This document shows positions 32,835-43,823 of a stretch of DNA of 64,000 nt, piece by piece; positions within the stretch are counted from its first letter, which is position 1; each line of letters begins with the position of its first letter. Source of the stretch: Boswellia sacra. Its lineage: Eukaryota > Streptophyta > Magnoliopsida > Sapindales > Burseraceae. The stretch lies in the NCBI GenBank assembly GCA_013180625.2, contig SNVD02013683.1, forward strand, positions 372,001-436,000, written 5' to 3'. Under the pieces are notes generated by a model. It worked only from the letters and a program-made list of their open reading frames with translations. It did not search any database and was not told the origin of the DNA. A program made the position numbers and the translations under genes.

Positions 32835-34866
32835 GAGAATCAAGAAAAGTTTGAAACTTTATTAGCTTTGTGTATAGTTTGGAGTGAGTGAATGGACAGA
32901 GGAAAGAGAGATGGAGGGATAGAGGATGGCTTTAATGGCAGGTACTATTGAGTGCATCAATAAAGAAGGAGACATTGAAATGGTGGGGACTTGTAGTTTA
33001 ATGGACACTTTCTTCCCGTGCTTGCCCTTGCTTCTCTTTTTCTTCCTTTTTATCTTTTGTGTCTTTTCTTTGCTCACAAAAAACAAAACTTTGCGGTGTT
33101 TATGTGTTTGTTGGACGAAATTTCAAGTTTTCTCTAACCGAAACCGTCTAACTTCATGCCATTTATATTTTATAACTCTCCGTTACACAATAAAATTTGT
33201 TCCTTTCACACCCACTTGATTTTAAATTGATTTTTTTTCTTTGTGAAATAATATGCTATTAAAATATAATGCTTAATTATGCACTAAAAATCTTATCATA
33301 TAATAGAATTAATTTTTTAATCATATTCTTTTTCTAGTTTGTAAATCTTTAATCATTCACCTTAATTCATCAAACGTAAAAAAGATTATGTCTACATGTT
33401 ATTATAAATAAATGAGTGAAAATTTTAATAATTAGATAAAAAGAAAAAATGAATAGATAACAAAAATTTATCAAACAATATATGAATTATATCACATGGT
33501 ATTTAGCGAGTAAGGGAAAAAAAAAAAACTTATTTGGGTCCCATGTACATGCATTTAATCAGACCATAGATGGACAACCAAAAAAAAAAAAGAAAAAAGA
33601 AAAATCCTAATGGCTTATAGAGTAATAAAATTTTACTTAATGCAAATGAATTGTACAGGAAAAGGACAAATTATCAATTCCGATAATATAATATAGTATT
33701 TTATATTTTTATATAATAAAAATTACAGCTAAGGGCACTATTGGCTTACTAATTTAACAAAACATAAATTGTAACTTTCGCTGACGCGCCTCAGTACTCG
33801 CCCTTTTGTAGAGGTACCAAAAGTCAATCCATTCATTGTACCAGTTATGCCGGTAATTAAAGCGAGTGGGTAGCCGGGGTGGCCAGGCCGAAAGAATTTA
33901 AGATGATATAAAAGACAAGCCCATGCATCACGGGCCTCCAATAACCAGAGTGGCCCAACCCAACTAATCTACGCTGTAATAGGAGAGAAGCGAAGTCCAA
34001 GAAAGAATCAATTCTTTTTGTTGATTGTTGAGGGGTGTAAACTATAATCCCCTAATTCTTCTTCTTTTCCCTTTTATCACATGAACCTTTCCTTCATACT
34101 TGGTCCATTAATCTCAAACAACATCACCCTACAAAAGAGAGAGCTATTATATTTCATGCAACAGCCCAATAAGTTTTCAGCGTAGAAGATTTTTATTTTT
34201 ATTTTTGGGTGTTTCATATTGTTATAGTATGTACGAGATTTTGAATTGTGTAAATGTTTTTATTATATGAGGAGCTTGTTGACAATATACCAATATGTGA
34301 GCTCAAACTTTATAGCAGTTTTTGTAAGAAAAATTTATTACGAATTAAATGTTGAAAATGTCGTTGCAAATTAATGCAGACGATATCACTGTAGAGTTTA
34401 TATAGAAAAGCCACTAGAACAGTTTTTATAACATAAAATTAAAAAAAAAAAAACACTTTACTGATGGATAAACCTTACCAAATGAGTACAATTAATTAAT
34501 TTGACAAGTCAATTTGACTTGCTTAAACTTTTTTGTTGTGAATATAACTTGGTGGTCGAATCACAACGAAGTCGTTTTTGTCGGTCAACTAACCTTTAGT
34601 GAGACTCCTTCCTCTACACTACCAAGAAACTCCCACCACAATTCTTCCATTTACAACGATAAATTCCCTCTATTTATTTACAATATAAATCCGATTTAAA
34701 GTAGACCACACATTTTGACCAAAATCAACGGCCGAGATCTCTTCCTATGATTTCAAAATCCTAGAGTTTCTAGATCCTTCCATCTCCATTAAAATCCTCG
34801 TAATATACCAAGCCTCCCTTAGCTAACTCATAACAACATCAAATCCTCACCGTCCATTCTCTCCCC

Positions 34867-34874
34867 TATATAAA
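34867..34874 (+). promoter_or_regulatory. TATA box of the DnaJ gene
   Basis: TATATAAA is followed by a CT-rich leader (34890-34960), as in many plant core promoters. It lies about 230 bp upstream of the ATG, with a 5'-UTR intron between. Confidence 0.6.
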
Positions 34875-34990
34875 TCTAGATCTAACTCTTCTCTCCTCCT
34901 CTCTAGCTCGCTCCGCCGCCGTCTTGCTTCTCGTTCGCTCTTTGCCTTTTCTCTCTCTTGGCCATATCGTACGGTCGATTCCAAGATCTG

Positions 34991-35086
34991 GTGAGTTTGT
35001 AATCATTCTCGATATTGATTGATTGATTGATTGATTTGTGTGTTAACGGTCTTGATTTTGATTTTGATTTTGATTTGGAGTGACAG
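34991..35086 (+). other. Probable 5'-UTR intron of the DnaJ gene
   Basis: A GTGAGT donor after AAGATCTG and a GACAG acceptor 12 bp before the ATG, with (GATT)n and (GATTTT)n repeats inside. Inferred from splice consensus only. Confidence 0.5.
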
Positions 35087-35098
35087 TGAGACGAGAAG

Positions 35099-37985
35099 AT
35101 GTTTGGGAGAGCGCCGAAGAAAAGCGATAACACCAAGTACTATGAGATTCTTGGAGTCTCGAAGAACGCTTCACAGGATGATCTAAAGAAGGCTTATAGG
35201 AAAGCCGCTATTAAGAACCATCCTGACAAGGGTGGTGATCCCGAGAAGGTTTGATTTTTCTTTATTTTTATATTTATTTTATAATTTAGTTGAGTCAACT
35301 TGTTTGATGGATCTGTTATTTATTCATTGATTAAATGTAAAAAAAATTTCAAATTGTAGCTAGAATTCATTATGTTTTGATTTGTTGCGCCATTTGATAG
35401 TCACCTCTTAGGGAAAGGAGGTTGGGTCATGTTAAGAAGTGTTGAGATTGTGTGATGTTATTTGCTAAATTGAAAGATTTTGTTTTTGATTAAATAAGTT
35501 TTACGTTTGGGTATGTGGTCTGGTCTGCTCCAACAAGGTCTATTTTTCCCACGAGTTTCTTGCTTCCCAATAATTGTAGAGTGCCCCTGATCCTGGTTTC
35601 GGACTCTGAGTATGCCCAGAGTTTAAAGAAGCTGTTGTCTGATGGTTGTCTAACTTGTTTACTGGATTATTATCCTTGGAAGCTGATGCTATGGGAATTC
35701 CTAAGACTTTTAACCGTGAATTTTGTGGTGCTAAGATGGATATAATCTGGTTTTATTATTATGTCTGCCTGTATCGTAGTTGTGCAAAATTGTTTGTTTT
35801 TGTTTATTCTTAATGGGTTAGTGAACATGAGAGATTCTGATTGTGGTGCAGTTTAAAGAGTTGGCACAGGCTTACGAGGTTCTGAGCGACCCTGAGAAAC
35901 GTGAGATATATGATCAGTATGGTGAGGATGCCCTTAAGGAAGGAATGGGTGGAGGTGGTGGTGGCCACGACCCATTTGACATTTTCCAATCATTCTTTGG
36001 TGGCAGCCCATTTGGTGGTAAGGACTTGTTGAAATTGGCTCTGCTGTTTTCAGTAGGACATAGAACAATCTGAATTGATTTTAACTGAAAATTCCTTTGT
36101 GGCAGGTGGTGGAAGTAGCAGAGGCCGTAGGCAGAGGAGGGGAGAGGATGTAATCCATCCCCTCAAGGTTTCTTTGGAGGATCTTTACAATGGGACATCA
36201 AAGAAGCTTTCTCTGTCACGCAATGTAATCTGCTCCAAATGCAAAGGGTTAGTATATAAACATTGTTTATGTGGAACTGTTTATAGCCTTCATAAATTTC
36301 GCTGGTCTAGTAACTGCTGTTCAGTTGCACTTATACAAGAAATTTGATGTGACTATTTGCAGCAAAGGGTCTAAATCAGGTGCATCTATGAAATGTTCTG
36401 GCTGCCAAGGTTCTGGAATGAAAGTCTCAATTAGACACCTTGGCCCCTCTATGATTCAGCAAATGCAGCACCCTTGCAATGAGTGCAAGGGTACAGGTGA
36501 AACCATTAACGACAAGGATCGGTGCCCACAGTGTAAGGGTGAGAAGGTTGTTCAGGAGAAGAAAGTGTTAGAAGTTCATGTTGAGAAGGGTATGCAAAAT
36601 GGACAGAAGATCACATTCCCTGGGGAAGCTGATGAAGCAGTAAGTCAGTGTGTTCTCTAGATGTTTGGGAAAGATGAGCTTGTCTTTTTCATTATATTTT
36701 CTTGTGGCTTTATGATATTAGTGGTGATCAGTATCTTACTATTTTTGTTTTATGCAGCCTGACACTGTTACAGGGGACATTGTGTTTGTTCTACAACAGA
36801 GAGAGCACCCTAGGTTTAAGCGAAAGGGTGATGACCTATTTGTTGAGCACACACTCTCTCTAACGGAGGCTCTATGTGGCTTCCAATTCATATTAACTCA
36901 CTTGGATGGTAGACAGCTGCTCATAAAATCCCAACCTGGAGAAGTAGTCAAGCCTGGTAAGTGTAGTGGCTGACTATTCTGCTGGCTGCGAAGCAGTGAT
37001 GGATATTTAATCTATTTAAATGCACTTTTAAGTAATTTTTGAGGTTTAAAGTCATATGAATTTCTTTGTTTTCTTGATGTATTACCTCTTTGGTTTTTTT
37101 TTCTTGTTTAACTGTTTCTTTTCATTTGTCTTAGCTTCCATTTAGGGGCATATTTGACGTTGTATTTGTTTTCTGGTTTTCATAAGCATGTTTGCGAGGA
37201 TGATGACACTAGAATAGTTTTCAGTTGTTGTAAGAACTGGTATGCGCTTGGATATCAGGAGTCATTGACTTGTACATGAGGAAATACTTTACAAGCAGTT
37301 TTTCTATGTGGTCACTGCAAATTGTTTAGGAAACATCATCTCCAAAAACTCTATTGGAAATAGTAGCTTAGCGACTTTTGTCTATAGTCTAAATGAGGAA
37401 ACAGAGAACTTTTTAATTGAACTGAGATGCACTCCTGTGCCGGGAAACCGCACAGACATTATTTTTGCTGTCTTTTGTCTTACGAGGCAAAGTTATATTG
37501 TTCTACAATCCTTGTTGGGTCGATGCGCTGATGAATTTATTCTGAGTTGAGAATCGTATGAAATTCTGAGAATTTTCATATATAACATGACTTGGCTCAA
37601 ACTAAGCAATATTGTGGATCTTATTGTGAATTCATGTTACTGATCTTTTATCTCATTGCTAGCAGATCAATTTAAGGCTATTAATGATGAAGGAATGCCG
37701 ATGTATCAGAGGCCATTCATGAGGGGTAAGATGTATATTCATTTCACAGTTGACTTCCCAGACTCATTGACCCCAGAGCAGTGCAAGATGTTGGAACCTG
37801 TCTTACCTCCAAGGAGTTCAGTCCAGCTAACAGACATGGAGCTGGATGAGTGTGAAGAAACCACTCTGCATGATGTGAACATCGAGGAGGAGATGCGGAG
37901 GAAGCAGCAACAGGCCCAAGAGGCATACGATGAAGATGAGGATATGCACGGTGGTGCCCAGAGGGTGCAATGTGCTCAACAGTGA
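35099..37985 (+). CDS. Type-A DnaJ/HSP40 co-chaperone (J2/J3-like), six exons
   Basis: Exons: 35099-35248, 35852-36017, 36106-36247, 36363-36639, 36758-36956, 37666-37985. All junctions are GT-AG and in phase, giving 417 residues, the normal length for plant DNAJA proteins. It has an N-terminal J domain with HPD at residues 41-43, which stimulates Hsp70 ATPase. A Gly/Phe-rich linker ([20 protein letters not shown]) follows. Then come four CxxCxGxG-type zinc-finger repeats ([28 protein letters not shown]), split between exons 3 and 4, and the substrate-binding C-terminal domain. The last four residues, CAQQ, are a CaaX farnesylation box, as in Arabidopsis J2/J3, so the protein is likely farnesylated and partly membrane-associated. 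An unrelated ORF at 37308-37550 is intron. Confidence 0.95.
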
Positions 37986-38801
37986 TGAGGAAATCCGGCT
38001 GACTGATGGTGTTGGATGTGATCTTAAGTGGAACTGATGAAATTTGAGAAGAAATGGGCTGTCTTGGGTTTGATACTCAGTTTGACATTATTTGGGAGAA
38101 TAAGATTCTCAACATTACTTATCGTCTGTTATAGGCTTTAGTTAAGTTTTGGTATTGGGTATTTTCTTATGTTTCTCAAGAACTGATAAATGTATGGAAG
38201 TGGAACTGATAGAATTGCATCTTCAGGTTATGTTGCATTCTATATTGTTTTTATAGTGTAACTTTGTTTGCCAAGATTTTCAATCTGTTAGCCCAGGTGT
38301 GGTGCTGTAATTATTACGTTGTGGTGGACGTTAAATGCTTTCTAAGCTAAAGCTTAATATGGTCATACTACGTTATGGGATCGGGTGCGGCTTGGTGCTA
38401 ATTATTGGACAGGCAGAAAAATCAAGTTGTTAGGGTAAACTGAAAAATAGTCATTATTTATTCAAAAATTTAATCACGGTTTTAACTCTTAACGATCGGT
38501 TTGAGTTTCCTCGCCGTTATTTTCGGAGACCTGGTCTCGCTTTTCATTGGAAAAGTTTCTTCCAGCTTACGAGGGGGATAATTTTTGGGCACCAGGTTAC
38601 GAGGCTAGTACTGAATTTTGTTTGATTATCTTCAGGATGATGATGAAAGTCGGCTCATCATGTCGACAATTTCTGCTGAGAATTCATTGTTCAATAAGAT
38701 GTCGTTTTATTAAAATAAAAAAATAAGTCCGCAAGCGAAAAGATACGCATCTAAGACTTAAAGAGCATGCTCAATCAATCAAAGCAAGCACAATCACAAA
38801 A
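37986..38801. other. 3' flanks of DnaJ and early-nodulin-like genes
   Basis: DnaJ 3' UTR and spacer between convergent genes. No other feature seen. Confidence 0.6.
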
Positions 38802-39862
38802 TCACCCAAAAACAGTGAGAAGGTAGCAAAGCAGAAGCCAGCCTAAACCTATAGGTGCACTGGAACTTCTTCCACAGCTATTCGTGTGTAGACCCAGATC
38901 AGCTGGTGATGGTGCTTCACCACTAGTAGCAGGCCCCGGAGACTCAGACACGTTCAAGTTACCAGGTGATGGTTCTGGTGACGACAACGGTGATGGACGT
39001 GGTGTAGAAAGCACTGAAGATGTTGCTGTGGCTGGGGTTGGTGCAAAACTCTTATCGTGGACGGTAATGGAAATCTTTTGTCCTAGGTCACAGAAGTTTG
39101 AGAGGTTACAGAGAAAGTAGAAAACACCAGGGTCATTCAATAGAATAATTGCAGGGCCAGCTTTCAGGACCTTAATTGGACTGTTGGCAGTACAGTTCTG
39201 GTAATCTAGGATTGGAACTTGCATCAGGTTGTAAAACTCAGTCTCAAAGTTAAAAACTGTGAGGCCAAGAGAGACAGTTAAATAGAATTACTCGCAGTAC
39301 GTAGAAGTAATGGGATATGTTCCGCATTTTATATCATAAGCATAGATTTCTGATATCTTTTTGAGATTTTTACCATAACAAAAAATTCATATATAGATAA
39401 TCTAAGCATCTTCCAGATAACAAATTATGTTTGGACTAATCAAAAGTTGTCCTGTTATGTTATTGACCTGTGATACCACATGTCAGATTTGAATAAAATT
39501 TTGAAGTTTGATGAGATGAACAGTACACTTAGGACCACGTGTACAATCTGACCAATTTTTCATTAGTTTCAGGCACCAAATGATCATATAATAATTGATG
39601 TCTAGACTTTCCCAAAATGACTTCTTGTAGCAGAGGTCAACAACAGTACATCCGTATATAAATCAGTGCAGAAGTGAGTACCTAGAGAATCGCCAGTGCG
39701 GAAGAAATGAGAAGAGGACCAATCCGCATAGTAATTTGGGTACGGTGGGATGGACCAAACTGAATCTCCCACCCAATACCTGAAACCAGAAGAGGCACCA
39801 GAAATTGGACCCATCATAGCAATTGATAAAATTGTGAAGAAAAGGTGTCTCTGCAAAGCCAT
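38802..39862 (-). CDS. Early-nodulin-like protein (phytocyanin family, GPI-anchored), two exons
   Basis: Exon 1 is 39862-39682 and exon 2 is 39256-38802, joined by a GT-AG intron within the Val codon after GDSL. This gives 211 residues. Residues about 1-23 are a signal peptide. The plastocyanin-like domain follows with YWVGD, WSSSHFFRTGDSL, a central Cys (YQNCT) and FYFLCNLSNFCDLGQK, the usual phytocyanin disulfide frame. The positions of copper ligands in true phytocyanins are not conserved here, so it should not bind copper, like other ENODL proteins. A Pro/Ser-rich arabinogalactan-like linker and a hydrophobic C-terminus (LGWLLLCYLLTVFG) predict a GPI anchor at the plasma membrane. The intron position is the one typical of this family. 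Confidence 0.9.
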
Positions 39863-41700
39863 TGCTACGAGATATGAAGAGAATATTGTTCAACAACCAT
39901 TATATAGAATTTATAGAGAAAAATAAGAAAGAAAATGAAGGGTCTCTGCAGAACGAGTATATACTAATACCGTGCAAGGAAATGTAACGGTTCATAGATA
40001 AAGAAACGGAAAGAATTAATAATAGCTCATCAAGGAAATAACCAATTTGAGTATAGAATTTCCTATGCTTAACAAGGTAATATATCATCTAAACACTTTG
40101 TTTTGGCCAGCAAATGCAAAACAAACAAAGCTTTGTGTTGAGTTGTTTTCACTAAACCTGAACTATACAAAACTCTCCTTAACATTTCAACCATCACTGC
40201 AACCTAAATCATCTGAATAGTTGGCGTGCTTCGACCAAGGAGTTTTCGGCACATCATCATCTTGCTCTTTGATTAACTGAAGTTTCAGAAGATACTAATG
40301 GTGCATTGTTCTCTGCAATAGTTAAAACTCTCTGAAAAAATTGCATGCAACTCTTTAAACATTTGCCCGAGGCTAATGACGAAAAGCTTGAGCTTCTGAA
40401 ATCTTAAACAACTGATATGGACAATATGACCAAACAGACAACTGAGTCCGTACAAACGCCAAAGAAAATCAAGTAATCAGTACGAGTACATCATTTGCCA
40501 AACAACATTAAAAAAAAAAAAAAAGAATAGTAATTTATCTATAATTAAATTCTACAACTAACTACTTATATCCTGAGCGATAAAATTCTATTAGACATAT
40601 GATTATCTTTTTTTCTCTTTTTTTGTTTTTTTCTCTTCTACTAAATTTTGGTCAACTCATGTTATAAATTATTGGTTGCAGGTATAACATTACCCCTAAA
40701 AAAAAAAGAAACTCCAAAATTAGTGATTCCGCCTTGGAAAAGAGGCAGTTCTGTTTTACTTGTGTAAATTGCTAATTGAATTTAGATATCTTTTATGGAC
40801 AAATTGATTGATTTCGTTTGGTTGAAAGGTTAGATTATTGAGTAATACTATTCTTATAAACTATTTATATAATTCACTCGTACAAATCTATATGGTATGA
40901 TTTAATAATTATCACGTCATCTACATTAATTAATGTAATTAAAATTTAAAATTTATCCACTCAATCAAATCATGACACATAAGTTTATATGAGTAAATTT
41001 ATATAAATAGTGTGTAGAAACAATATTCCTCTAAATTATTATATATTTATATGAAATTTTAAAAAATTTCAAGATTTATAGAAAAATAATAACTCCTAAA
41101 AAAAGTCATGTTTTCCTAATAATGATTAAATGTAAAGCAATTTTAATTATTTATAAAACTTTTTCTAGTTGTAATCAATTGAAATAAACAAGACAATGTT
41201 AGTAATAAATAATTTATGATATAAAAAAAATTATAGTTGGATGGGAGGAAAAGAAAAGCTAATGAAGAATTATTGTTAAGCAAATACTCGAGTAAACGTA
41301 ACAGAGTGGTGGGCCATTCTTAAGAATTATGACCGTTGCTTCGTTTTGGTAAAAGTCTGACCTTTTCCATCACCCACGTGTTGATCGCCGAACAGGGTGA
41401 GAGACAAACCAAGTTGTAGCTGATATATTCTGCTTCCGGCAGCATAGGATTCCTCCCCATTCCCCACCTTACGATTTTCGAAATTTAAAACTAATATCCT
41501 TACTTTTCTAGCCGTTAAAAACTTAGAAAAATAATCATCTCAACTCGGCTCACTTTCAGAGCTCAACAACTGCTGCCACTAGTACTACGACTTTAACTTG
41601 GAGATCCTGTTCTCCTCTTTGAATCTTTGTGCATATCTCTTGCCTTTGCTACGTAATCAGATCAGGTTTTGCTTCCCACGGGCTGCATCCGAAGCAAAGC
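39863..41700. other. Intergenic; possible orphan exon at 40186-40292 (-)
   Basis: Mostly AT-rich DNA with an A-run at 40511-40525. On the minus strand about 40292-40186 reads IKEQDDDVPKTPWSKHANYS and continues in frame to a TGA. It looks like the last exon of a protein gene, but I cannot assign it or find other exons. The right end is the promoter/leader of the glutaredoxin-like gene. Confidence 0.35.
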
Positions 41701-42897
41701 ATGAAAGGAATGAAGGGGAAATTGTTGAAGAAGCTAAAGGCTATCAAACCAATTGCTTATAATCTGAAGCCAGATAGAGTGCTTATGGTGAATGCAACAG
41801 ATAGCTTTTTCGAAGCATTTTCAAAGAGCCCACCAAATGGTAATGTTCAGCAAATGCAGTTTGCATGCAAAGAACAGGAACGAGAGGAGGAAAAGATTGA
41901 GAGAGTAGTTCAAGAGCCTGATATTATTGATGTAGCAGAGCTTATGAGAGACCTTGAAGATGAAGATGAAGATGAAGAAGAGGGAATGGAAGTTGAAGAT
42001 AAAGAGAATGTTGGGCCAGCGATAATGAAGGTAGAAAAAGAGGTTAAAGATTCAGATTCTTGCATGGAGAATTTCGAGGTTTTGAAGAAATCAGAGGCTG
42101 GTTTGTGTAGAGTTACAACTCCTTTGTCAGAGATTGATGTATCTTCTTTCAGGCGGCCGGATATGAACTCCGGTACCCTCTTTGATCCGAATTTGCTTGC
42201 TGCCTTCGAAGAAGCGGTGAATGAGCACATAAGGAGGAGTCAAGAGGAGAGAAAAGCAAGTATTGAGAGAGAGAATCTTGAAAAGTTGAGAGAAGATGAA
42301 GCAGACAGATCAAGTGCAATAATTGAGGAAGAAAATCTTGAACTTGAACAGATTGAAGAAGGGCCGCCACATAAATCACGCCGCATACAGGAAGACAAAG
42401 ACGATGAAATTGACAACCCTTTACTAGCCTTTGAAGAGAAGTGCCCTCCAGGTGGTGATGACTCAGTAATTCTCTACACAACAACTCTCAAAGGGATAAG
42501 AAAAACCTTTGAGGATTGTAACAGTATTCGCTTTCTTCTGGAAACTTTTAGGGTGATTTTCTACGAGAGAGATGTGTCAATGCATACAGAGTTCAAGGAA
42601 GAGCTGTGGAGAATTTTTGATCACAAAGCATTGCCTCCAAGGCTTTTCATAAAAGGCCGATATATTGGTGGAGCTGCAGAGGTTTTAGTGTTGCATGAGC
42701 AAGGAAAGTTCAAGCCATTGTTTGAAGGAGTTCCAATTGATCAGTCCAATGGCCCCTGTGAAGGATGTGCTGGAGTTAGGTTTGTGCTTTGTTTCAAGTG
42801 CAATGGCAGCCATAAGGTTGTTGCAGATGATGGGTTGTCAAGTAAATGCCAGGAGTGTAATGAAAATGGCTTGATTATCTGCCCGATTTGCTGCTGA
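41701..42897 (+). CDS. Glutaredoxin-domain cysteine-rich protein (At5g39865/At3g28850-like)
   Basis: Single-exon gene of 398 residues. I start at ATG 41701 (MKGMKGKLLKKLK) because the longer open frame upstream lacks an ATG. The N-terminal half has a basic start, then LKPDRVLMVNA and an acidic stretch with DEDEDEEEGMEVED, and is probably disordered. Residues about 255-350 form a glutaredoxin fold (SVILYTTTLKGIRKTFEDCN, then LPPRLFIKGRYIGGAAEV for the glutathione-binding loop). The usual CxxC/CxxS redox centre is replaced by TTTLKG. The tail carries four CxxC pairs (CEGC, CFKC, CQEC, CPICC) in a DnaJ-like zinc-binding arrangement. The family occurs throughout land plants. Catalysis is unproven, and a zinc-binding or regulatory role is likely. 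Confidence 0.88.
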   Translation: MKGMKGKLLKKLKAIKPIAYNLKPDRVLMVNATDSFFEAFSKSPPNGNVQQMQFACKEQEREEEKIERVVQEPDIIDVAELMRDLEDEDEDEEEGMEVEDKENVGPAIMKVEKEVKDSDSCMENFEVLKKSEAGLCRVTTPLSEIDVSSFRRPDMNSGTLFDPNLLAAFEEAVNEHIRRSQEERKASIERENLEKLREDEADRSSAIIEEENLELEQIEEGPPHKSRRIQEDKDDEIDNPLLAFEEKCPPGGDDSVILYTTTLKGIRKTFEDCNSIRFLLETFRVIFYERDVSMHTEFKEELWRIFDHKALPPRLFIKGRYIGGAAEVLVLHEQGKFKPLFEGVPIDQSNGPCEGCAGVRFVLCFKCNGSHKVVADDGLSSKCQECNENGLIICPICC

Positions 42898-43823
42898 AAG
42901 AGCTTGTCATGGTGTATTTTTGTCATTTTCTTTTTCTCTTGCTCTTGGATTACTATTTGTTTTTGGTTTTGGGAGGTATTGCTGTACTCATTCTCGCAAT
43001 TCTTTTGTCTGCTTGGAACTGAAAGATGTAGAGAGTTTCTTCAGATATTGTAATATTTTGTGGATTGGAAATACAGTTTTCCACATTCACTATGTAAAAT
43101 GGAAAAATAATAAACTTATCATGCTTTGGTATCTGACCTTAAAGCTACAAACTGTAACGTTATCTCACAAGTATAATTTGTTCATAAACAGATAGTGTAG
43201 CCAAATCCAGGTAAGAGCATAAAACGTTTATTTTTTCAATTTTGTACTTCTTATGAAACAGGGAAGCTCAGGACCGAGTTCATAGACGATTTGTTACTGC
43301 TAGAACCCAAGATAGAAGAAACAACAAAAGAATTTTATAATCCCAGAAAATTTAAATGTTAGGGACTACAACAGTCAAGAGTAATCTTCTGTTTTGGGAT
43401 TTTACACTGGCGAAAAAGAATGAACTGATAACTTGCAACGCCAAATTCAATTCCATTGTAGAACGAAAGCAGCATCAACCTACATATTGTTCTGCACTTA
43501 TTGAAATTATATAGCCAAATTACAAGTGGGTCAACAATATAATTCGCAATATATCAGGGTCAAATTTCTGGCAGCTTTGCGCCATCGTATTGCTATATTT
43601 GTTTTAATAATTGGAACAACAAAAGATTGATGCTACCAAAAATAGAAAGTAATTGCTCTATCAAGTGACATGAGTACAGAACTATCTCACGTGTACAATT
43701 GTATTTATTCATTCCTCAAAATTGAATAAATTTTCTTCAGCAACACATTACGATCTGTAAAATGTAAATAAGAAGCAAAAATTTAAACACAAGGCGAAGA
43801 GAACAAACTAAAACTTGCATGTC
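42898..43823. other. 3' flank between convergent genes
   Basis: 3' untranslated regions of the glutaredoxin-like gene and of the minus-strand gene ending at 43824. Nothing else seen. Confidence 0.6.

Larger units (their letters stand above)
32557..35098. other. Head-to-head spacer between GT14 and DnaJ genes
   Basis: It contains the upstream regions of both genes, a GTTTTT repeat near 32617-32641, a GAA microsatellite at 32812-32834 and AT-rich DNA. No further gene is supported. The ORFs at 32862-33219 and 33738-33941 have no family signature. Confidence 0.6.

Noticed and set aside
37308..37550. 80-codon ORF
   Set aside because: It lies wholly within the last intron of the DnaJ gene and has no family signature.
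41629..41700. Longer N-terminus for the glutaredoxin-like protein
   Set aside because: The upstream part of the frame begins with GTG, not ATG, and looks like leader. The ATG at 41701 fits the family N-terminus.
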